Shown one piece after another: positions 8,889 through 18,288 of a stretch of 64,000 bases of DNA (the first letter of the stretch is position 1; the number at the start of each line of letters is the position of its first letter). Made by a program: the position numbers and the translations under genes. Below the pieces are notes generated by a model that was not told the origin of the DNA, searched no databases, and saw only the letters and a list, made by a program, of their open reading frames with translations. The stretch spans positions 873,501 to 937,500 of the forward strand of contig NC_014370.1 in NCBI RefSeq assembly GCF_000144405.1, written 5' to 3'. The stretch is from Prevotella melaninogenica ATCC 25845 (GTDB lineage: Bacteria > Bacteroidota > Bacteroidia > Bacteroidales > Bacteroidaceae).

Positions 8889-9962
8889 TTACTTTGTAAA
8901 AGTTGATATATTCCAATCTAATGCATTCATTTCTTTATCGTCATGTTCCGACAAATAAGAATCATACCAAAGAATTATATTGCATAATTCCATTGTCAAT
9001 CCTCGAAGCAGGTAAGGAGCATTCCCGATACTATCGAGGAACTTTTCAGTGTGACGGCTATTTGCTTTCTGCTCATCTGTGACATTCTTGTTTTCAGCAT
9101 GTTCGTATGCCGCAGAAATCTCTATCAGTCTCTGGAAACTGTCTTTTAGCACGTTAGGCAATATGTTTTTACTTGTGATTGACACCTTCTCCCCTTGCTT
9201 TATTTCTTTTCCTGAAAGGATAAGACTACACCAGGTGTTATTGACACCGCCTCGTTTGTCAGTGAGTAAATCGTGCATTACGTACCTTCCATCTTTAGAT
9301 TTGTTTGGGAGAATACCATGCTCTGCCATGGATTGGAAAACCAACTCAAGACATTTGCGTATTTTCGTCATATTGTCATTATATTCTTTCCCAGAGTAGT
9401 TGCAGGCATGGATTGGAAGCAATAATTCTTCCATATAAACCTCAACATCAGTATCCAATTGGGTATTACGAATGGCCTTGAATACATCTGGATAATATAC
9501 CAGACGAATCTGCATTTCAGGAGAGACCTTGGCATGATAAGGTATTCTATGGAATAGCATATCTCGATCTGTAGCCTTGCTATAGTATTTCTTACTCTTC
9601 CAGTCACCATCCCATTCTTCTCTGCTATCAATAATCAAATCATTTAATTCTTCTTCGCTACCTCCAGAAAGAACATACCAAGGCAGTATTCGATGGCGTT
9701 GAGCACAAATTGTGTCGATTGCATGAATTGCCTGAGTTAAGAAAACAGCAGCATTATCATGACTATCTCGTTTATATTTGCACTTCGCATCCAGCACGAT
9801 GGCGGACCAACGTTTGAATTCTGTTATAAGAGCCTTTTCTGCATCTTCCCAACAACTGAAAGGAACCAGTTGGATTCCATACTGAGCTGCTTCCAATGGG
9901 TAAGTTTGGGTGATTTGAGGATCATCTTCAACCCATAACACCTGTATAAATTTTCCGTTCAT
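8889..9962 (-). CDS. receiver-domain protein with long unknown C-terminal domain
   Basis: A 357-aa protein. Residues about 1-130 form a response-regulator receiver: acidic pair VLWVEDDP, phospho-acceptor Asp in AIVLDAKCK (about residue 57), Ser in YVLSGG (about residue 97) and the Lys region KKYYSK (about residue 125). Residues 150-357 are mostly helical with no helix-turn-helix that I can see, so it is not an ordinary transcription factor. Its partner is probably the ATPase protein encoded 53 bases upstream. The C-terminal domain matches nothing I recognise and may carry signal to the NERD protein. Confidence 0.7.
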   Translation of the reverse strand: MNGKFIQVLWVEDDPQITQTYPLEAAQYGIQLVPFSCWEDAEKALITEFKRWSAIVLDAKCKYKRDSHDNAAVFLTQAIHAIDTICAQRHRILPWYVLSGGSEEELNDLIIDSREEWDGDWKSKKYYSKATDRDMLFHRIPYHAKVSPEMQIRLVYYPDVFKAIRNTQLDTDVEVYMEELLLPIHACNYSGKEYNDNMTKIRKCLELVFQSMAEHGILPNKSKDGRYVMHDLLTDKRGGVNNTWCSLILSGKEIKQGEKVSITSKNILPNVLKDSFQRLIEISAAYEHAENKNVTDEQKANSRHTEKFLDSIGNAPYLLRGLTMELCNIILWYDSYLSEHDDKEMNALDWNISTFTK

Positions 9963-10015
9963 ATCGATTTATTTTTGGGAGTCAGATGGAAAACCATCTG
10001 ACCCGTGTTAAACAT

Positions 10016-12376
10016 TTAGTATAGACTCGCAAGAGGCATTGTCAGTACATAAGTGACAGTAAACTTCTTCTCGGGAGAAGAAATGATGCGAACATCACCT
10101 CCAAACTTATGCATGATTTCTGCTATCTCGCCTCCGCCGATACCACTATGGCCATTCTGATTCAAAGCCGTTGAGTACCCATACTCCAACAACAAATCAG
10201 AATCGATATCAACCGGAAGTGGGGAACCATTGTTGGAAACCTTAATAAGCATATTAAGGCCATCTGTATTCCAACTTGTTCGAATGACAAAGTCATCCCT
10301 TTCTTTGTCCTTGAACCCATGTTCTCGTGCGTTGGCAACAATATTGTCTAAGACCTGTTGCAAAGCCTTACGAGGGAACCAAGCGGTATTCATTGACTCG
10401 CCCTTATGGAAGAGTAGTTTGCCGGTCTTCTTGTCGTGTATATCCTTAGAGAAGATGTTGGTCTCAAATGGTTCCCATAGATGCACAAACTTAAACCCAG
10501 GCTGTTTGTGAGTGTTCTCGTATGCCTCAATAAAGCCTTGAGGTTCTATGGGCTCACAGTCGCCCCAATCATTGCTATCGGTTAAGTGTTCCACGCGATA
10601 ACTGATTGTTTCCAGCTCAGAGTGAAGAATACCCATTGCTTCTCCAACTGTCATTGGACTTATTGGGGATATCTGGTAGCTTGCCTTGATGTGATCATTG
10701 TGATCCCTCATGCAATACTCTAATGAGCGAAACAGACTATCAAAGGCCGAAATATTCTGTATCAAAGCATGTTTGCGGAGTCTGATAGCATGCTTAAAGC
10801 CCTGTTCCTGCTTTTTAGCATTGAGTTCCTGCAAGGCGTAGTCTTCTAAGATTACACTTTGTACAAACTGCTGCTGCTCTTGCAATGGCTGGAACTCAAT
10901 GCGGATATAATTTATCCATTTTTTTGCCAGTCTTGCATTGATTCCCTTTCCGCAGACGAGTGCTACAATCTGGCTTTTTACAGATTCACGTAGCATATTA
11001 GCTGCAAGGTAACGCACATGCACTCCGCTAGAAGGAGTCAGGACATACAAGTTCTTAGGAACCAGGAAGTCTGCATCTTCTTCAGTGTAACCAACAGCGA
11101 TATCCTGCTCAGATACAGCCATTATAACAGCAGGACCATGCACCCGGTAGTATCGTCTTAACCGTTCTTGCTTTACCACAGGCAACTCTGCAACCTTGAA
11201 TTCTCCTTTTGTGAATACCGCAGAAAGGTGATTTACTGTTACGACCTTTTCTTTAGGATTGCACTCATCTGAGAGCACAAACTCATCCACAATATTAGCC
11301 ACGTCTTCTATTGAAGAACCTTCTTGAGGAAAATGCAGATAGAAGGATGGAAGCAACATGTTTTCATCTAACATGTCATATCCATGGCGCTGCACGATTG
11401 GACAATTTTCCCGTTCAGGCATACCTGCCATTCGCACTTCCTTTACAAAGGTATCTACATCGACCACTCCTGAGCCGTCTTTTTTATGCAAGCCTCTGGC
11501 ATCACACATTACGAATGAGTCCTGAGAGTTCTTGACAATATGAAGCAAGATATTACCCGATGGTAACATAATCGCCTCCTGAAGGAGTCTCTCTTTCTTG
11601 AGAGTTGTACGCATAACAGCAGAGACATCGTCCAAAATTGCATTTTTGGATAAACAGAGAAGAATCTCGCCACCTTCTTTAACGATGCGAGTGCATGAGT
11701 TAAAGAATCTATCAAAGTCAGCGTTCTCCGCAAAACTCCTCAATTCTGTATGTATGTCGACTAAAGCGACGTCATACGTACCATCAGCAATGTCATCATC
11801 ATGCCATGACTCGCCGTCAGCAACATGGTATTGGTATTTAAGAATGGTATGCCCATGTGCAAGAGCCCGTATGGCGGCATCTTCATAGTCACCGCAAACC
11901 GTGAGTTCACATTTCTCAAGACCAATAAATTCTCGTCCGCCATCAGAGTGGGCTATGAATACTTTCTCCGGCTTGTTATTCAGCAGGTAAGGAACTAAGC
12001 AACTCCACTCTCGGGGGGCGTCAAAACCATCCATACCGAAAGAGTATACAGTACTAGAGTTGTTAAACGCATAATCCACAAACTCTGCGAAGTTCTCGAC
12101 GAGATATTGCTCTTCTGATTCTTCGAGAAGACCTTTGACATAGTATGAAGTCTCTACAGAATACTTCTTCACAACATCAGCATCTGCATTTTCACCAGCA
12201 CGGAGCAGATAGATGTGACCAAGCAATTGCTCGATAAAGTCAAGTCGGGCAAAATCGTCAGGGATATAGAAATCCGTAAAGGAACTCTGAGTTTTCTTTG
12301 CAGCCTCTGTGCTAGAAGCAAGGTTCTTGTACTTGGCTACGATAGCCTCTACCTGAAAGTACTTTTCTGTACGCAT
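10016..12376 (-). CDS. histidine-kinase-type ATPase fused to methyltransferase-like and TRD-like regions
   Basis: 786 aa. The C-terminus (about 670-786) is a GHKL/HATPase domain: N box DNIVANAREH, G1-like SNNGSPLP, G2 NGHSGIGGGEIAEIM. A candidate phospho-accepting helix, RLRKHALIQNISAFDS, lies near residue 530. Residues about 100-300 look like a degenerate Rossmann methyltransferase of the HsdM kind (YDVALVDIH, FNSCTRIVKEGGEILLCL, then EAIMLPSGNILLHIVKN). The catalytic NPPF motif is absent. Residues about 375-510 end in INYIRIEFQPLQEQQQFVQ, which resembles the closing strand and PLxEQ helix of HsdS recognition domains. Operon: WYL1, this gene, receiver, NERD. The fusion is inferred by eye. 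Confidence 0.65.
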   Translation of the reverse strand: MRTEKYFQVEAIVAKYKNLASSTEAAKKTQSSFTDFYIPDDFARLDFIEQLLGHIYLLRAGENADADVVKKYSVETSYYVKGLLEESEEQYLVENFAEFVDYAFNNSSTVYSFGMDGFDAPREWSCLVPYLLNNKPEKVFIAHSDGGREFIGLEKCELTVCGDYEDAAIRALAHGHTILKYQYHVADGESWHDDDIADGTYDVALVDIHTELRSFAENADFDRFFNSCTRIVKEGGEILLCLSKNAILDDVSAVMRTTLKKERLLQEAIMLPSGNILLHIVKNSQDSFVMCDARGLHKKDGSGVVDVDTFVKEVRMAGMPERENCPIVQRHGYDMLDENMLLPSFYLHFPQEGSSIEDVANIVDEFVLSDECNPKEKVVTVNHLSAVFTKGEFKVAELPVVKQERLRRYYRVHGPAVIMAVSEQDIAVGYTEEDADFLVPKNLYVLTPSSGVHVRYLAANMLRESVKSQIVALVCGKGINARLAKKWINYIRIEFQPLQEQQQFVQSVILEDYALQELNAKKQEQGFKHAIRLRKHALIQNISAFDSLFRSLEYCMRDHNDHIKASYQISPISPMTVGEAMGILHSELETISYRVEHLTDSNDWGDCEPIEPQGFIEAYENTHKQPGFKFVHLWEPFETNIFSKDIHDKKTGKLLFHKGESMNTAWFPRKALQQVLDNIVANAREHGFKDKERDDFVIRTSWNTDGLNMLIKVSNNGSPLPVDIDSDLLLEYGYSTALNQNGHSGIGGGEIAEIMHKFGGDVRIISSPEKKFTVTYVLTMPLASLY

Positions 12377-12413
12377 GTTTCTTCGTTTTTTGTTTGACTT
12401 TAATTTTCTGCTG

Positions 12414-12448
12414 CAAAGTTAGAGGTCAACTATGACCTATATGTTCGT
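12414..12448 (-). promoter_or_regulatory. promoter and WYL1 operator of the ATPase-receiver-NERD genes
   Basis: Minus-strand -7 box TAACTTTG (12421 to 12414). Centred 19 bases upstream is GTTCGT (12443-12448) opposite a weaker arm ATGACC (12432-12437), matching the WYL1 promoter site in 13 of 17 positions. A second perfect repeat, AGGTCA-N4-TGACCT (12423-12438), sits between it and the -7 box. No good -33 TTTG is seen. The site overlaps the WYL1 stop codon. Confidence 0.6.
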
Positions 12449-13522
12449 AGATTTTATTGAATTATAAATAGTCTTCATTTTATGGATTCTTTCCGCTACT
12501 TTCTCCCTAATATTATTAGGTAATAATACTATTAGGTTCTCGCCAAAAGAACATAACTCTCTGATGAGTTCATAATTCTCTTTACATTGAATTGAGAAAA
12601 AACAGCCACCAGCAAGTGATGGATATAGTTCACGATATTCGTTTTCAGCTTTACCTTTGTAGTGTCTCTGAGAATCATGTAAAGGCTTGCTGGCTACAAA
12701 ATCCTTCGATATATCACTTACCCAAAACAAAATTGTTTCTACAGAAATCTCATCATAGTTTGTAACTCCTATTATGTCATCAAAAAACTCATTGATATCA
12801 CCTTCGTACTCTATATAGTTGTGAGACAATAGAGGGATAACCTTGTCTATTCTATCCAAACTAAAATTTAACAACTTGCTACCTGTTTCTGTCTGGCCTA
12901 TTACGTACCAACGTCGGTTGTACTCTTTCAGCAAATAAGGGCACAAGTTCACGGACAATAGTTCATTGGTGCTTTCAAACTTATGGTATTGTAGTTCTAT
13001 TACTTGCTTTTGTGAAATACTCGTAAAAAGTTCACCTATAAGGTTCGATTTTTCCAAAGGATTTTTCGTAAACGAGATAATCTTCCGATCACTGTTTCTC
13101 ACGCCTAATCCAAGTCGTAATCCTTCGAGGGCATCAAGGTTAGGTAGCCCGTCAAATTGTCCAAGCAAAGATAATGCCTCACGAAGAAGATATTCTTCGT
13201 CGTCAGATAGGTCTTTCTTGAAAATTGAGAAGCCGGGAGTCTTGTATCTCAGACATTGCTTTGTATAAGATTTCTGCTTTTCTCTGTTGTAACCAGGAGC
13301 TGAGTATCGTTCTATTTCCACAAGGAATGGTCCTTCATACTCCAAATATTTTATATCCTTCTCAATGGTTCTGCGCACGACTCCATTAGTATCAGGATAC
13401 ATGTCAGACAATCGCTTGCTAACTTCTTCTGTTAAGTCATCAAGTGAATAGTTATGATACCGGCTGCTTAATAGTTCATCCAATATCTTATATCGTGTCA
13501 TTGCATTCTTATTTGCTGGCAT
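12437..13522 (-). CDS. WYL-domain transcriptional regulator (WYL1)
   Basis: A 361-aa regulator. The N-terminal winged helix starts MPANKNAMTRYKILDELL and has a recognition region VRRTIEKDIKYLEY. A middle WYL fold follows (residues about 160-250, with KEYNRRWYVIGQTE as the WYL strand), then a C-terminal extension. Such proteins sit at the head of many phage-defence operons (for example BrxR of BREX loci), where they often repress the operon and may sense nucleic acid. It is the first gene of the minus-strand cassette and is about 25-30% like the second WYL protein by eye. Confidence 0.88.
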   Translation of the reverse strand: MPANKNAMTRYKILDELLSSRYHNYSLDDLTEEVSKRLSDMYPDTNGVVRRTIEKDIKYLEYEGPFLVEIERYSAPGYNREKQKSYTKQCLRYKTPGFSIFKKDLSDDEEYLLREALSLLGQFDGLPNLDALEGLRLGLGVRNSDRKIISFTKNPLEKSNLIGELFTSISQKQVIELQYHKFESTNELLSVNLCPYLLKEYNRRWYVIGQTETGSKLLNFSLDRIDKVIPLLSHNYIEYEGDINEFFDDIIGVTNYDEISVETILFWVSDISKDFVASKPLHDSQRHYKGKAENEYRELYPSLAGGCFFSIQCKENYELIRELCSFGENLIVLLPNNIREKVAERIHKMKTIYNSIKSTNI

Positions 13523-13548
13523 GGATGTTGTCTTTAAGATTTACGATG

Positions 13549-13583
13549 CAAAGTTATAAACTAAAAACGAACTCTTTGTTCGT
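13549..13583 (-). promoter_or_regulatory. WYL1 promoter with perfect inverted repeat
   Basis: The -7 box TAACTTTG runs from 13556 to 13549. A perfect repeat ACGAAC-N5-GTTCGT (13567-13583) is centred at 13575, exactly 19 bases upstream, where the -33 element would lie. Autoregulation by WYL1 is the simplest reading. Confidence 0.65.
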
Positions 13584-13610
13584 ATTATTGTGTTTTATAG
13601 CATCTTTTAT

Positions 13611-15213
13611 CCTTAATTCCGCAGCATAAATTCTTGTGAGACCTCCAAGTGCCTGGGAAACAAAGTTCTCAAAACACTTGGATATGTCAGAAATCTCACC
13701 TATCTTGGTGCTGCAAACATAACAAGTAAGCAAAAATCTGACATGGCAAATGTAGCAATTAAAAACGAGAATATCACTTCTTTCGGTGGAATTTATCATG
13801 TTATGGACGTTTTCTCAAAGTTGGGCTTTGAAAAACTTACCGAATCTGTATTGGGCAAACGCGGAAGCAGCGGCAAAGCATTCTGTTATGGAAGTATTTT
13901 TGGCTCTCTCTTCTTCAGCTACCTTTGTGGAGGGGATTTCCTTGAGGACATCAATGCGCTTACAGGGCAGTTCAGGCAGAGACCTGGTACGCTGGTACCC
14001 GGTGCCGACACCGTGGGGCGAGGACTGAAGGAGCTTGCCGAAGAGAACATTATCTACAAGAGCGAGACATCAGGCAAGTCTTATAGTTTCAACACTGCAG
14101 AGAAGCTGAACACCTTACTTTTACGGATGATACGGAGAATGGGGCTTATAAAGGTGGGCAGTCATGTTGACTTAGACTTTGACCATCAGTTTATTCCAGC
14201 CCACAAGTTCGATGCAAAGTATTCTTACAAGCAGGATTTTGGCTATTTCCCTGGTTGGGTTTCCATTGGGGGAATCATAGTCGGAGGTGAGAATCGTGAC
14301 GGAAACACCAATGTGAGATTCCATCAAGAAGACACGCTCCGTCGCATTATGGACCGTGTAACCTCAGAACTTGGTGTGGTAATAGAGCGTTTCCGTGCTG
14401 ACTGCGGGTCATTCTCAAAGGAAATCATCCAAACCGTAGAGTCGCGCTGCAACACGTTCTATATACGTGCAGCCAGCTGCGGCAGCCGATGCGAGGACTT
14501 CCTCCAGCTGAAAGAATGGAAGAGCGTTGAAGTTGGCTATGAGAAATGCGATGTCACATCCATCAGTATGGACAACTTCATCGAAGGAAAGTCATACAGG
14601 CTTGTCGTACAGCGTAGTCCTTTGAAAGACAAGGAGGGCCGGGAGCAGACGGATATGTTCGGAGTAATATACACATACCGCTGTATCCTCACCAACAACC
14701 GGACATCTACCGAGAAAGACATCATTACATTTTATAATGAGCGTGGAGCAAGCGAAAAGAACTTTGACATACAGAACAATGACTTCGGATGGTCACATCT
14801 GCCCTTTTCCTTTATGGCTGAGAACATGGTTTTCATGATGGTTACCGCTATGCTGAAGAACTTCTATCTCTATCTCGTCGGTCATATCAGCGAGAAGGTC
14901 AAGCCATTGAAAAAGACAAGCAGGCTGAAAGCCTTTATCCTGCATTTTGTCAGCGTACCAGCAAAATGGGTGCGCACTGGAAGGCTGAACGTTCTGAACC
15001 TATATACAAATAAAACCTACTACTCTGAGGTCTTCATTGAATAAACAGTATTTCTTTGTGGTCATCAAACTTCCCCATTGGTTTGGGTGGGAGATTTTAT
15101 GCTTAGAAAAGACCCAAGAAACACCGAAGCACCTCATATCAACATATAGAGCTCCAAAAAGACATCTCAACATATAGAATTTTCTCACAAGAAAAAATAC
15201 TGCGGAATTAAGG
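13611..15213 (+). mobile_element. complete IS1380-family insertion sequence
   Basis: 1603 bp with terminal repeats CCTTAATTCCGCAG (13611) and CTGCGGAATTAAGG (ending 15213). One intact transposase gene fills most of it. The flanks (TTAT on the left, AAAT on the right) do not form the 4-base target duplication expected for this family, so the element may have rearranged after insertion. Confidence 0.9.
13743..15044 (+). CDS. IS1380-family transposase
   Basis: A 433-aa intact transposase, starting MANVAIKNENITSFGGIYHV, the typical opening of this family. DDE residues are likely in LDFDHQFIPAHKFD, RFRADCGSFSKE and YNERGASEKNFDIQNNDFGW. The final 60 residues, rich in Lys and Arg, are present. The gene should be functional. 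It points away from WYL1, whose promoter region lies just left of the element. Confidence 0.92.
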   Translation: MANVAIKNENITSFGGIYHVMDVFSKLGFEKLTESVLGKRGSSGKAFCYGSIFGSLFFSYLCGGDFLEDINALTGQFRQRPGTLVPGADTVGRGLKELAEENIIYKSETSGKSYSFNTAEKLNTLLLRMIRRMGLIKVGSHVDLDFDHQFIPAHKFDAKYSYKQDFGYFPGWVSIGGIIVGGENRDGNTNVRFHQEDTLRRIMDRVTSELGVVIERFRADCGSFSKEIIQTVESRCNTFYIRAASCGSRCEDFLQLKEWKSVEVGYEKCDVTSISMDNFIEGKSYRLVVQRSPLKDKEGREQTDMFGVIYTYRCILTNNRTSTEKDIITFYNERGASEKNFDIQNNDFGWSHLPFSFMAENMVFMMVTAMLKNFYLYLVGHISEKVKPLKKTSRLKAFILHFVSVPAKWVRTGRLNVLNLYTNKTYYSEVFIE

Positions 15214-15225
15214 AAATACAGCATA

Positions 15226-15245
15226 GGCAAGAATGTATTCTTGCC
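15226..15245 (-). terminator. hairpin after nhaA
   Basis: Perfect stem GGCAAGAAT/ATTCTTGCC with a 2-base loop, 49 bases beyond the nhaA stop. No T-run follows on the minus strand, so it may only protect the mRNA end. Confidence 0.4.
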
Positions 15246-15293
15246 ACATTGTAAAATCGAATAGACCTTATAGCCGAAGATTGCAGCAAGGAA

Positions 15294-16619
15294 TTATCGT
15301 TTACTTATTTTGAGCAAGTAATATCCTGCTAAACCACCAATAATGGAAGCTGCGAAGATTCCGACCTTAGCTTGAACATGGCTTACAGGTTCGTCGAAGG
15401 CGAGTGAGGTGACAAACATCGACATGGTAAAACCAATCGAAGCAAGGAATCCCAAGCCGAAGATGCGGTGCCATGTCATTTTTTTTGAACGTTTGCCAAG
15501 CCCCAACTTGCTGAGTAACCAAACTGCCAAGACGATGCCAAGGGGCTTGCCCAATAGCAGTCCGAACATCACACCAAGAGCAACATGATTGGAGAACAGG
15601 CTCTGCAGATCCATATCGATAAAGGCTACACCTGCATTGGCGAGTGCAAAGATGGGCATGATGACAAAAGAAACAAATGGATGCATGCCATGTTCGAGGC
15701 GCTGAAGAGGTGGTACGGCATTGAAGGCTTCAGCTTTCACCTGGGAAATAATCTCCACTTGTTCTTCTTCTAATGTCCTTACATCATTGCTTTCTGCATT
15801 TTCAAACCGATGAAGCTGTCGGCGCAGACGCGCAATAAATGTCGATTCTGGTATCTGTGAATCAGCGGGGATTACAAATGCGGCAAGAACAGCTGCTATT
15901 GTAGCATGAACGCCTGACATGAGGAAGGCTACCCATACACCGCACACGCCAAGGATACCATAGAAAAAGGCATATTTGATGCCCATCTTGTTGCCAATGA
16001 ACATGATACCAAGAAAAGTCAGACCCACGAGGATACTGGGGATGGAGATATTAGATGTGTAGAACAGGGCGATAACAATAACCGATCCAAGGTCATCGAC
16101 AATGGCAAGCGTGGTGAGAAACACTTTAGCTGATAGCGGCACCTTATCACCAAGTAAATAAACAATGGCGAGAGCAAAGGCAATGTCTGTTGCCATGGGT
16201 ATTCCCCAACCATGAGCAACAGATGTTCCGATATTAAAACTAAGATAGATAGCAGCAGGGAAAAGCATTCCCAAGATAGCAGCTCCCACAGGGAGTACCA
16301 CCTTCTTTATTTCGCGTAACTCTCCTCCTATGAACTCTCGTTTCAACTCCAATCCCACGACGAAGAAGAATAGAGACATCAGCCCATCGTTAATCCAATG
16401 TTCCAAAGAGAAGTTGAAATAAGGTCTTCCGTCGAAAACAAACCCCAAGTGATGTTCAAAGAATTCAAAGTATTGCTCGCGCCAAGGCGAGTTGGCAAGC
16501 AACAGGGCTATGATAACGGCAATACCAAGAACTATTCCGCTCGACTTTTCCTGCCGCATGAACATCAAGGCAGGCATAACCAACTTCTTATTAATTTTCT
16601 GCTTATATATTTCTTTCAT
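15294..16619 (-). CDS. nhaA: Na+/H+ antiporter NhaA
   Basis: A 441-aa inner-membrane antiporter with about 12 hydrophobic segments. It carries the family motifs IPMATDIAFALAIVYLLG and TTLAIVDDLGSVIVIALFY; the paired Asp residues in the second form the ion-binding site in the E. coli protein. Length is normal and there is no frameshift. It is a housekeeping-type cargo gene placed between two IS1380 copies, next to a broken DUF389 gene on the same strand. Function: sodium and pH homeostasis. Confidence 0.95.
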   Translation of the reverse strand: MKEIYKQKINKKLVMPALMFMRQEKSSGIVLGIAVIIALLLANSPWREQYFEFFEHHLGFVFDGRPYFNFSLEHWINDGLMSLFFFVVGLELKREFIGGELREIKKVVLPVGAAILGMLFPAAIYLSFNIGTSVAHGWGIPMATDIAFALAIVYLLGDKVPLSAKVFLTTLAIVDDLGSVIVIALFYTSNISIPSILVGLTFLGIMFIGNKMGIKYAFFYGILGVCGVWVAFLMSGVHATIAAVLAAFVIPADSQIPESTFIARLRRQLHRFENAESNDVRTLEEEQVEIISQVKAEAFNAVPPLQRLEHGMHPFVSFVIMPIFALANAGVAFIDMDLQSLFSNHVALGVMFGLLLGKPLGIVLAVWLLSKLGLGKRSKKMTWHRIFGLGFLASIGFTMSMFVTSLAFDEPVSHVQAKVGIFAASIIGGLAGYYLLKISKR

Positions 16620-16634
16620 CTTTTCTTTTTTATG

Positions 16635-17311
16635 TTAGCGAGTAGTAATGAGTCGCAGACTATCCGACTCAGTACGCGACTTGAGCCATCTGCTCAACCA
16701 TTCACGGTCAGCAGTTGAGAAATTTGTCTTGCTTCCTACGATAGCCACAACGTAACGTTTCGTGGCAGAGGTGTCTGTCGGTACCTCCATTACCTTTGAC
16801 AGACTGATGGAGGTAACGTTAGGATACAGGCTCCTTAATTCTTTGCCCTTGGTAGAGAGCGCGATAATGCCGGCAGCACCACACAAATGGCTATCAGCAC
16901 ATCATAGAGAGTTGGTGAAGTACGCGACAATAATTCCGACTGCGCTTCCTTCAGTGGGGTGATAAGGAAATAGAGTGTGGCAGTGATAACAGCTATAACG
17001 ACCATGATAAGGTAGTTTCTGAAAGAGCGCTTTAGAAACTGAAGGTCGTTAATACCAATAGAGAGACCCATGCCGGTAATAGGTCCCATGAGTGGAGAGA
17101 TAAGCATGGCACCGATAATCACCGCAGTAGAATTGACGTTGAGCCCCAACGATGCTATCAAGATGGCAAAGATAAGTATCCAAAGGTTGGAGCCTTTGAA
17201 TGATATGCCGTCGGTTATTTGGCTAATGGTATCGCGCTCCTCATTTTTATCTGGAAGGGAGTTAAAGTGTTGCCTGATAACACCCCACAAACTGTTATTT
17301 TGCCCTTCCAT
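16635..17311 (-). pseudogene. DUF389 membrane protein, frameshifted with internal deletion
   Basis: The N-terminal part (from 17311, MEGQNNSLWGVI...) has the DUF389 membrane core: ISFKGSNLWILIFAILIASLGLNVNS and AMLISPLMGPITGMG. Near 16870 the frame shifts: YDVLIAICVV ends wrongly, while the other frame continues with CGAAGIIALSTKGK. It then jumps straight to the soluble tail (ELRSLYPNVTSIS...), skipping the segment that normally follows. One base change and one internal deletion are thus present, and the gene is not functional. Confidence 0.75.
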
Positions 17312-17384
17312 ATTTTTTTGTTTTTGCAGTGTAATGTGACATTATTCAGAGTATAATTCTAACCTCCATACTAAAACTTTCATT

Positions 17385-18191
17385 CCTTAATTCCGCAGCA
17401 TAAATTCTTGTGAGAACTCCAAGTGTCTGAGAAACAAAGTTCTCAAAACACTTCGATACGTCAGAAATTCCACCTATCTTGGTGCTGCAAACAAAAAATA
17501 GACAAAATCTGACATGGCAAAGGTAGCAATTAAAAACGAGAATATCACTTCTTTCGGTGGAATTTATCACATTATGGACATTTTCAAAGTTGGGCTTTGA
17601 AAGACAAAGATGACAAGCAACAGACAGATATCTTCGGAGTAATATACACATATCGCTGTATCCTCACCAATAACTGGATGTCTACCGAGAAAGACACCAT
17701 TACATTTTATAATGAGCGTGGAGCAAGCGAAAAGAACTTCGACATACAGAACAATGACTTCGGATGGTCAGATGATCGCATCTGCCCTTTACCTTTATGG
17801 CTGAGAACATGGTTCTCATGATGGTTACCGTCATGCTGAAGAACTTCTATCTCGTCCGTCATATCAGCGAAAAGGTCAAGCCATTGAAAAAGACAAGCAG
17901 GCTGAAAGCCTTTATCCTGCATTTTGTCAGCGTGCCAGCAAAATGGGTGAGAACGGGAAGGCAGAACGTTCTGAACCTATATACAAATAAAACCTACTAC
18001 GCTGAAGTCTTCATGGAATAAACAGTATTTCTTTGTGGTTTTTCATACTTCCCCATTGGTTTGGGTGGGGGATTTCATGATTATGCAAGAACCAAGAACC
18101 CCAGAAAATCCCCATATCAATGGATAAATCCCAAAAATGTCACTTCAATATATAAAAGTACCTCACAAGGAAAAATACTGCGGAATTGAGG
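17385..18191 (+). mobile_element. internally deleted IS1380-family copy (MITE-like)
   Basis: 807 bp. The terminal repeats match the intact copy (CCTTAATTCCGCAG at 17385; CTGCGGAATTGAGG ending 18191, one mismatch). The transposase keeps about its first 25 codons and about its last 140; the middle is gone and the rest is frameshifted. It is non-autonomous but could be moved by the intact copy at 13611. Both copies lie in the same direction around nhaA. Confidence 0.85.
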
Positions 18192-18288
18192 TAATAATCC
18201 TTTTTTCATACTTCTTTAATATTTCAATGGGATTAACTATAATCGTAAAAGTTTCGATGTGTCTTCCTTTTTTGAACAGGACTCGTTC

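Noticed and set aside
13607..18195. Target-site duplications around the IS1380 copies
   Set aside because: The outer flanks TTAT and TAAT, and the inner flanks AAAT and CATT, do not match, so no single transposition event can be claimed.
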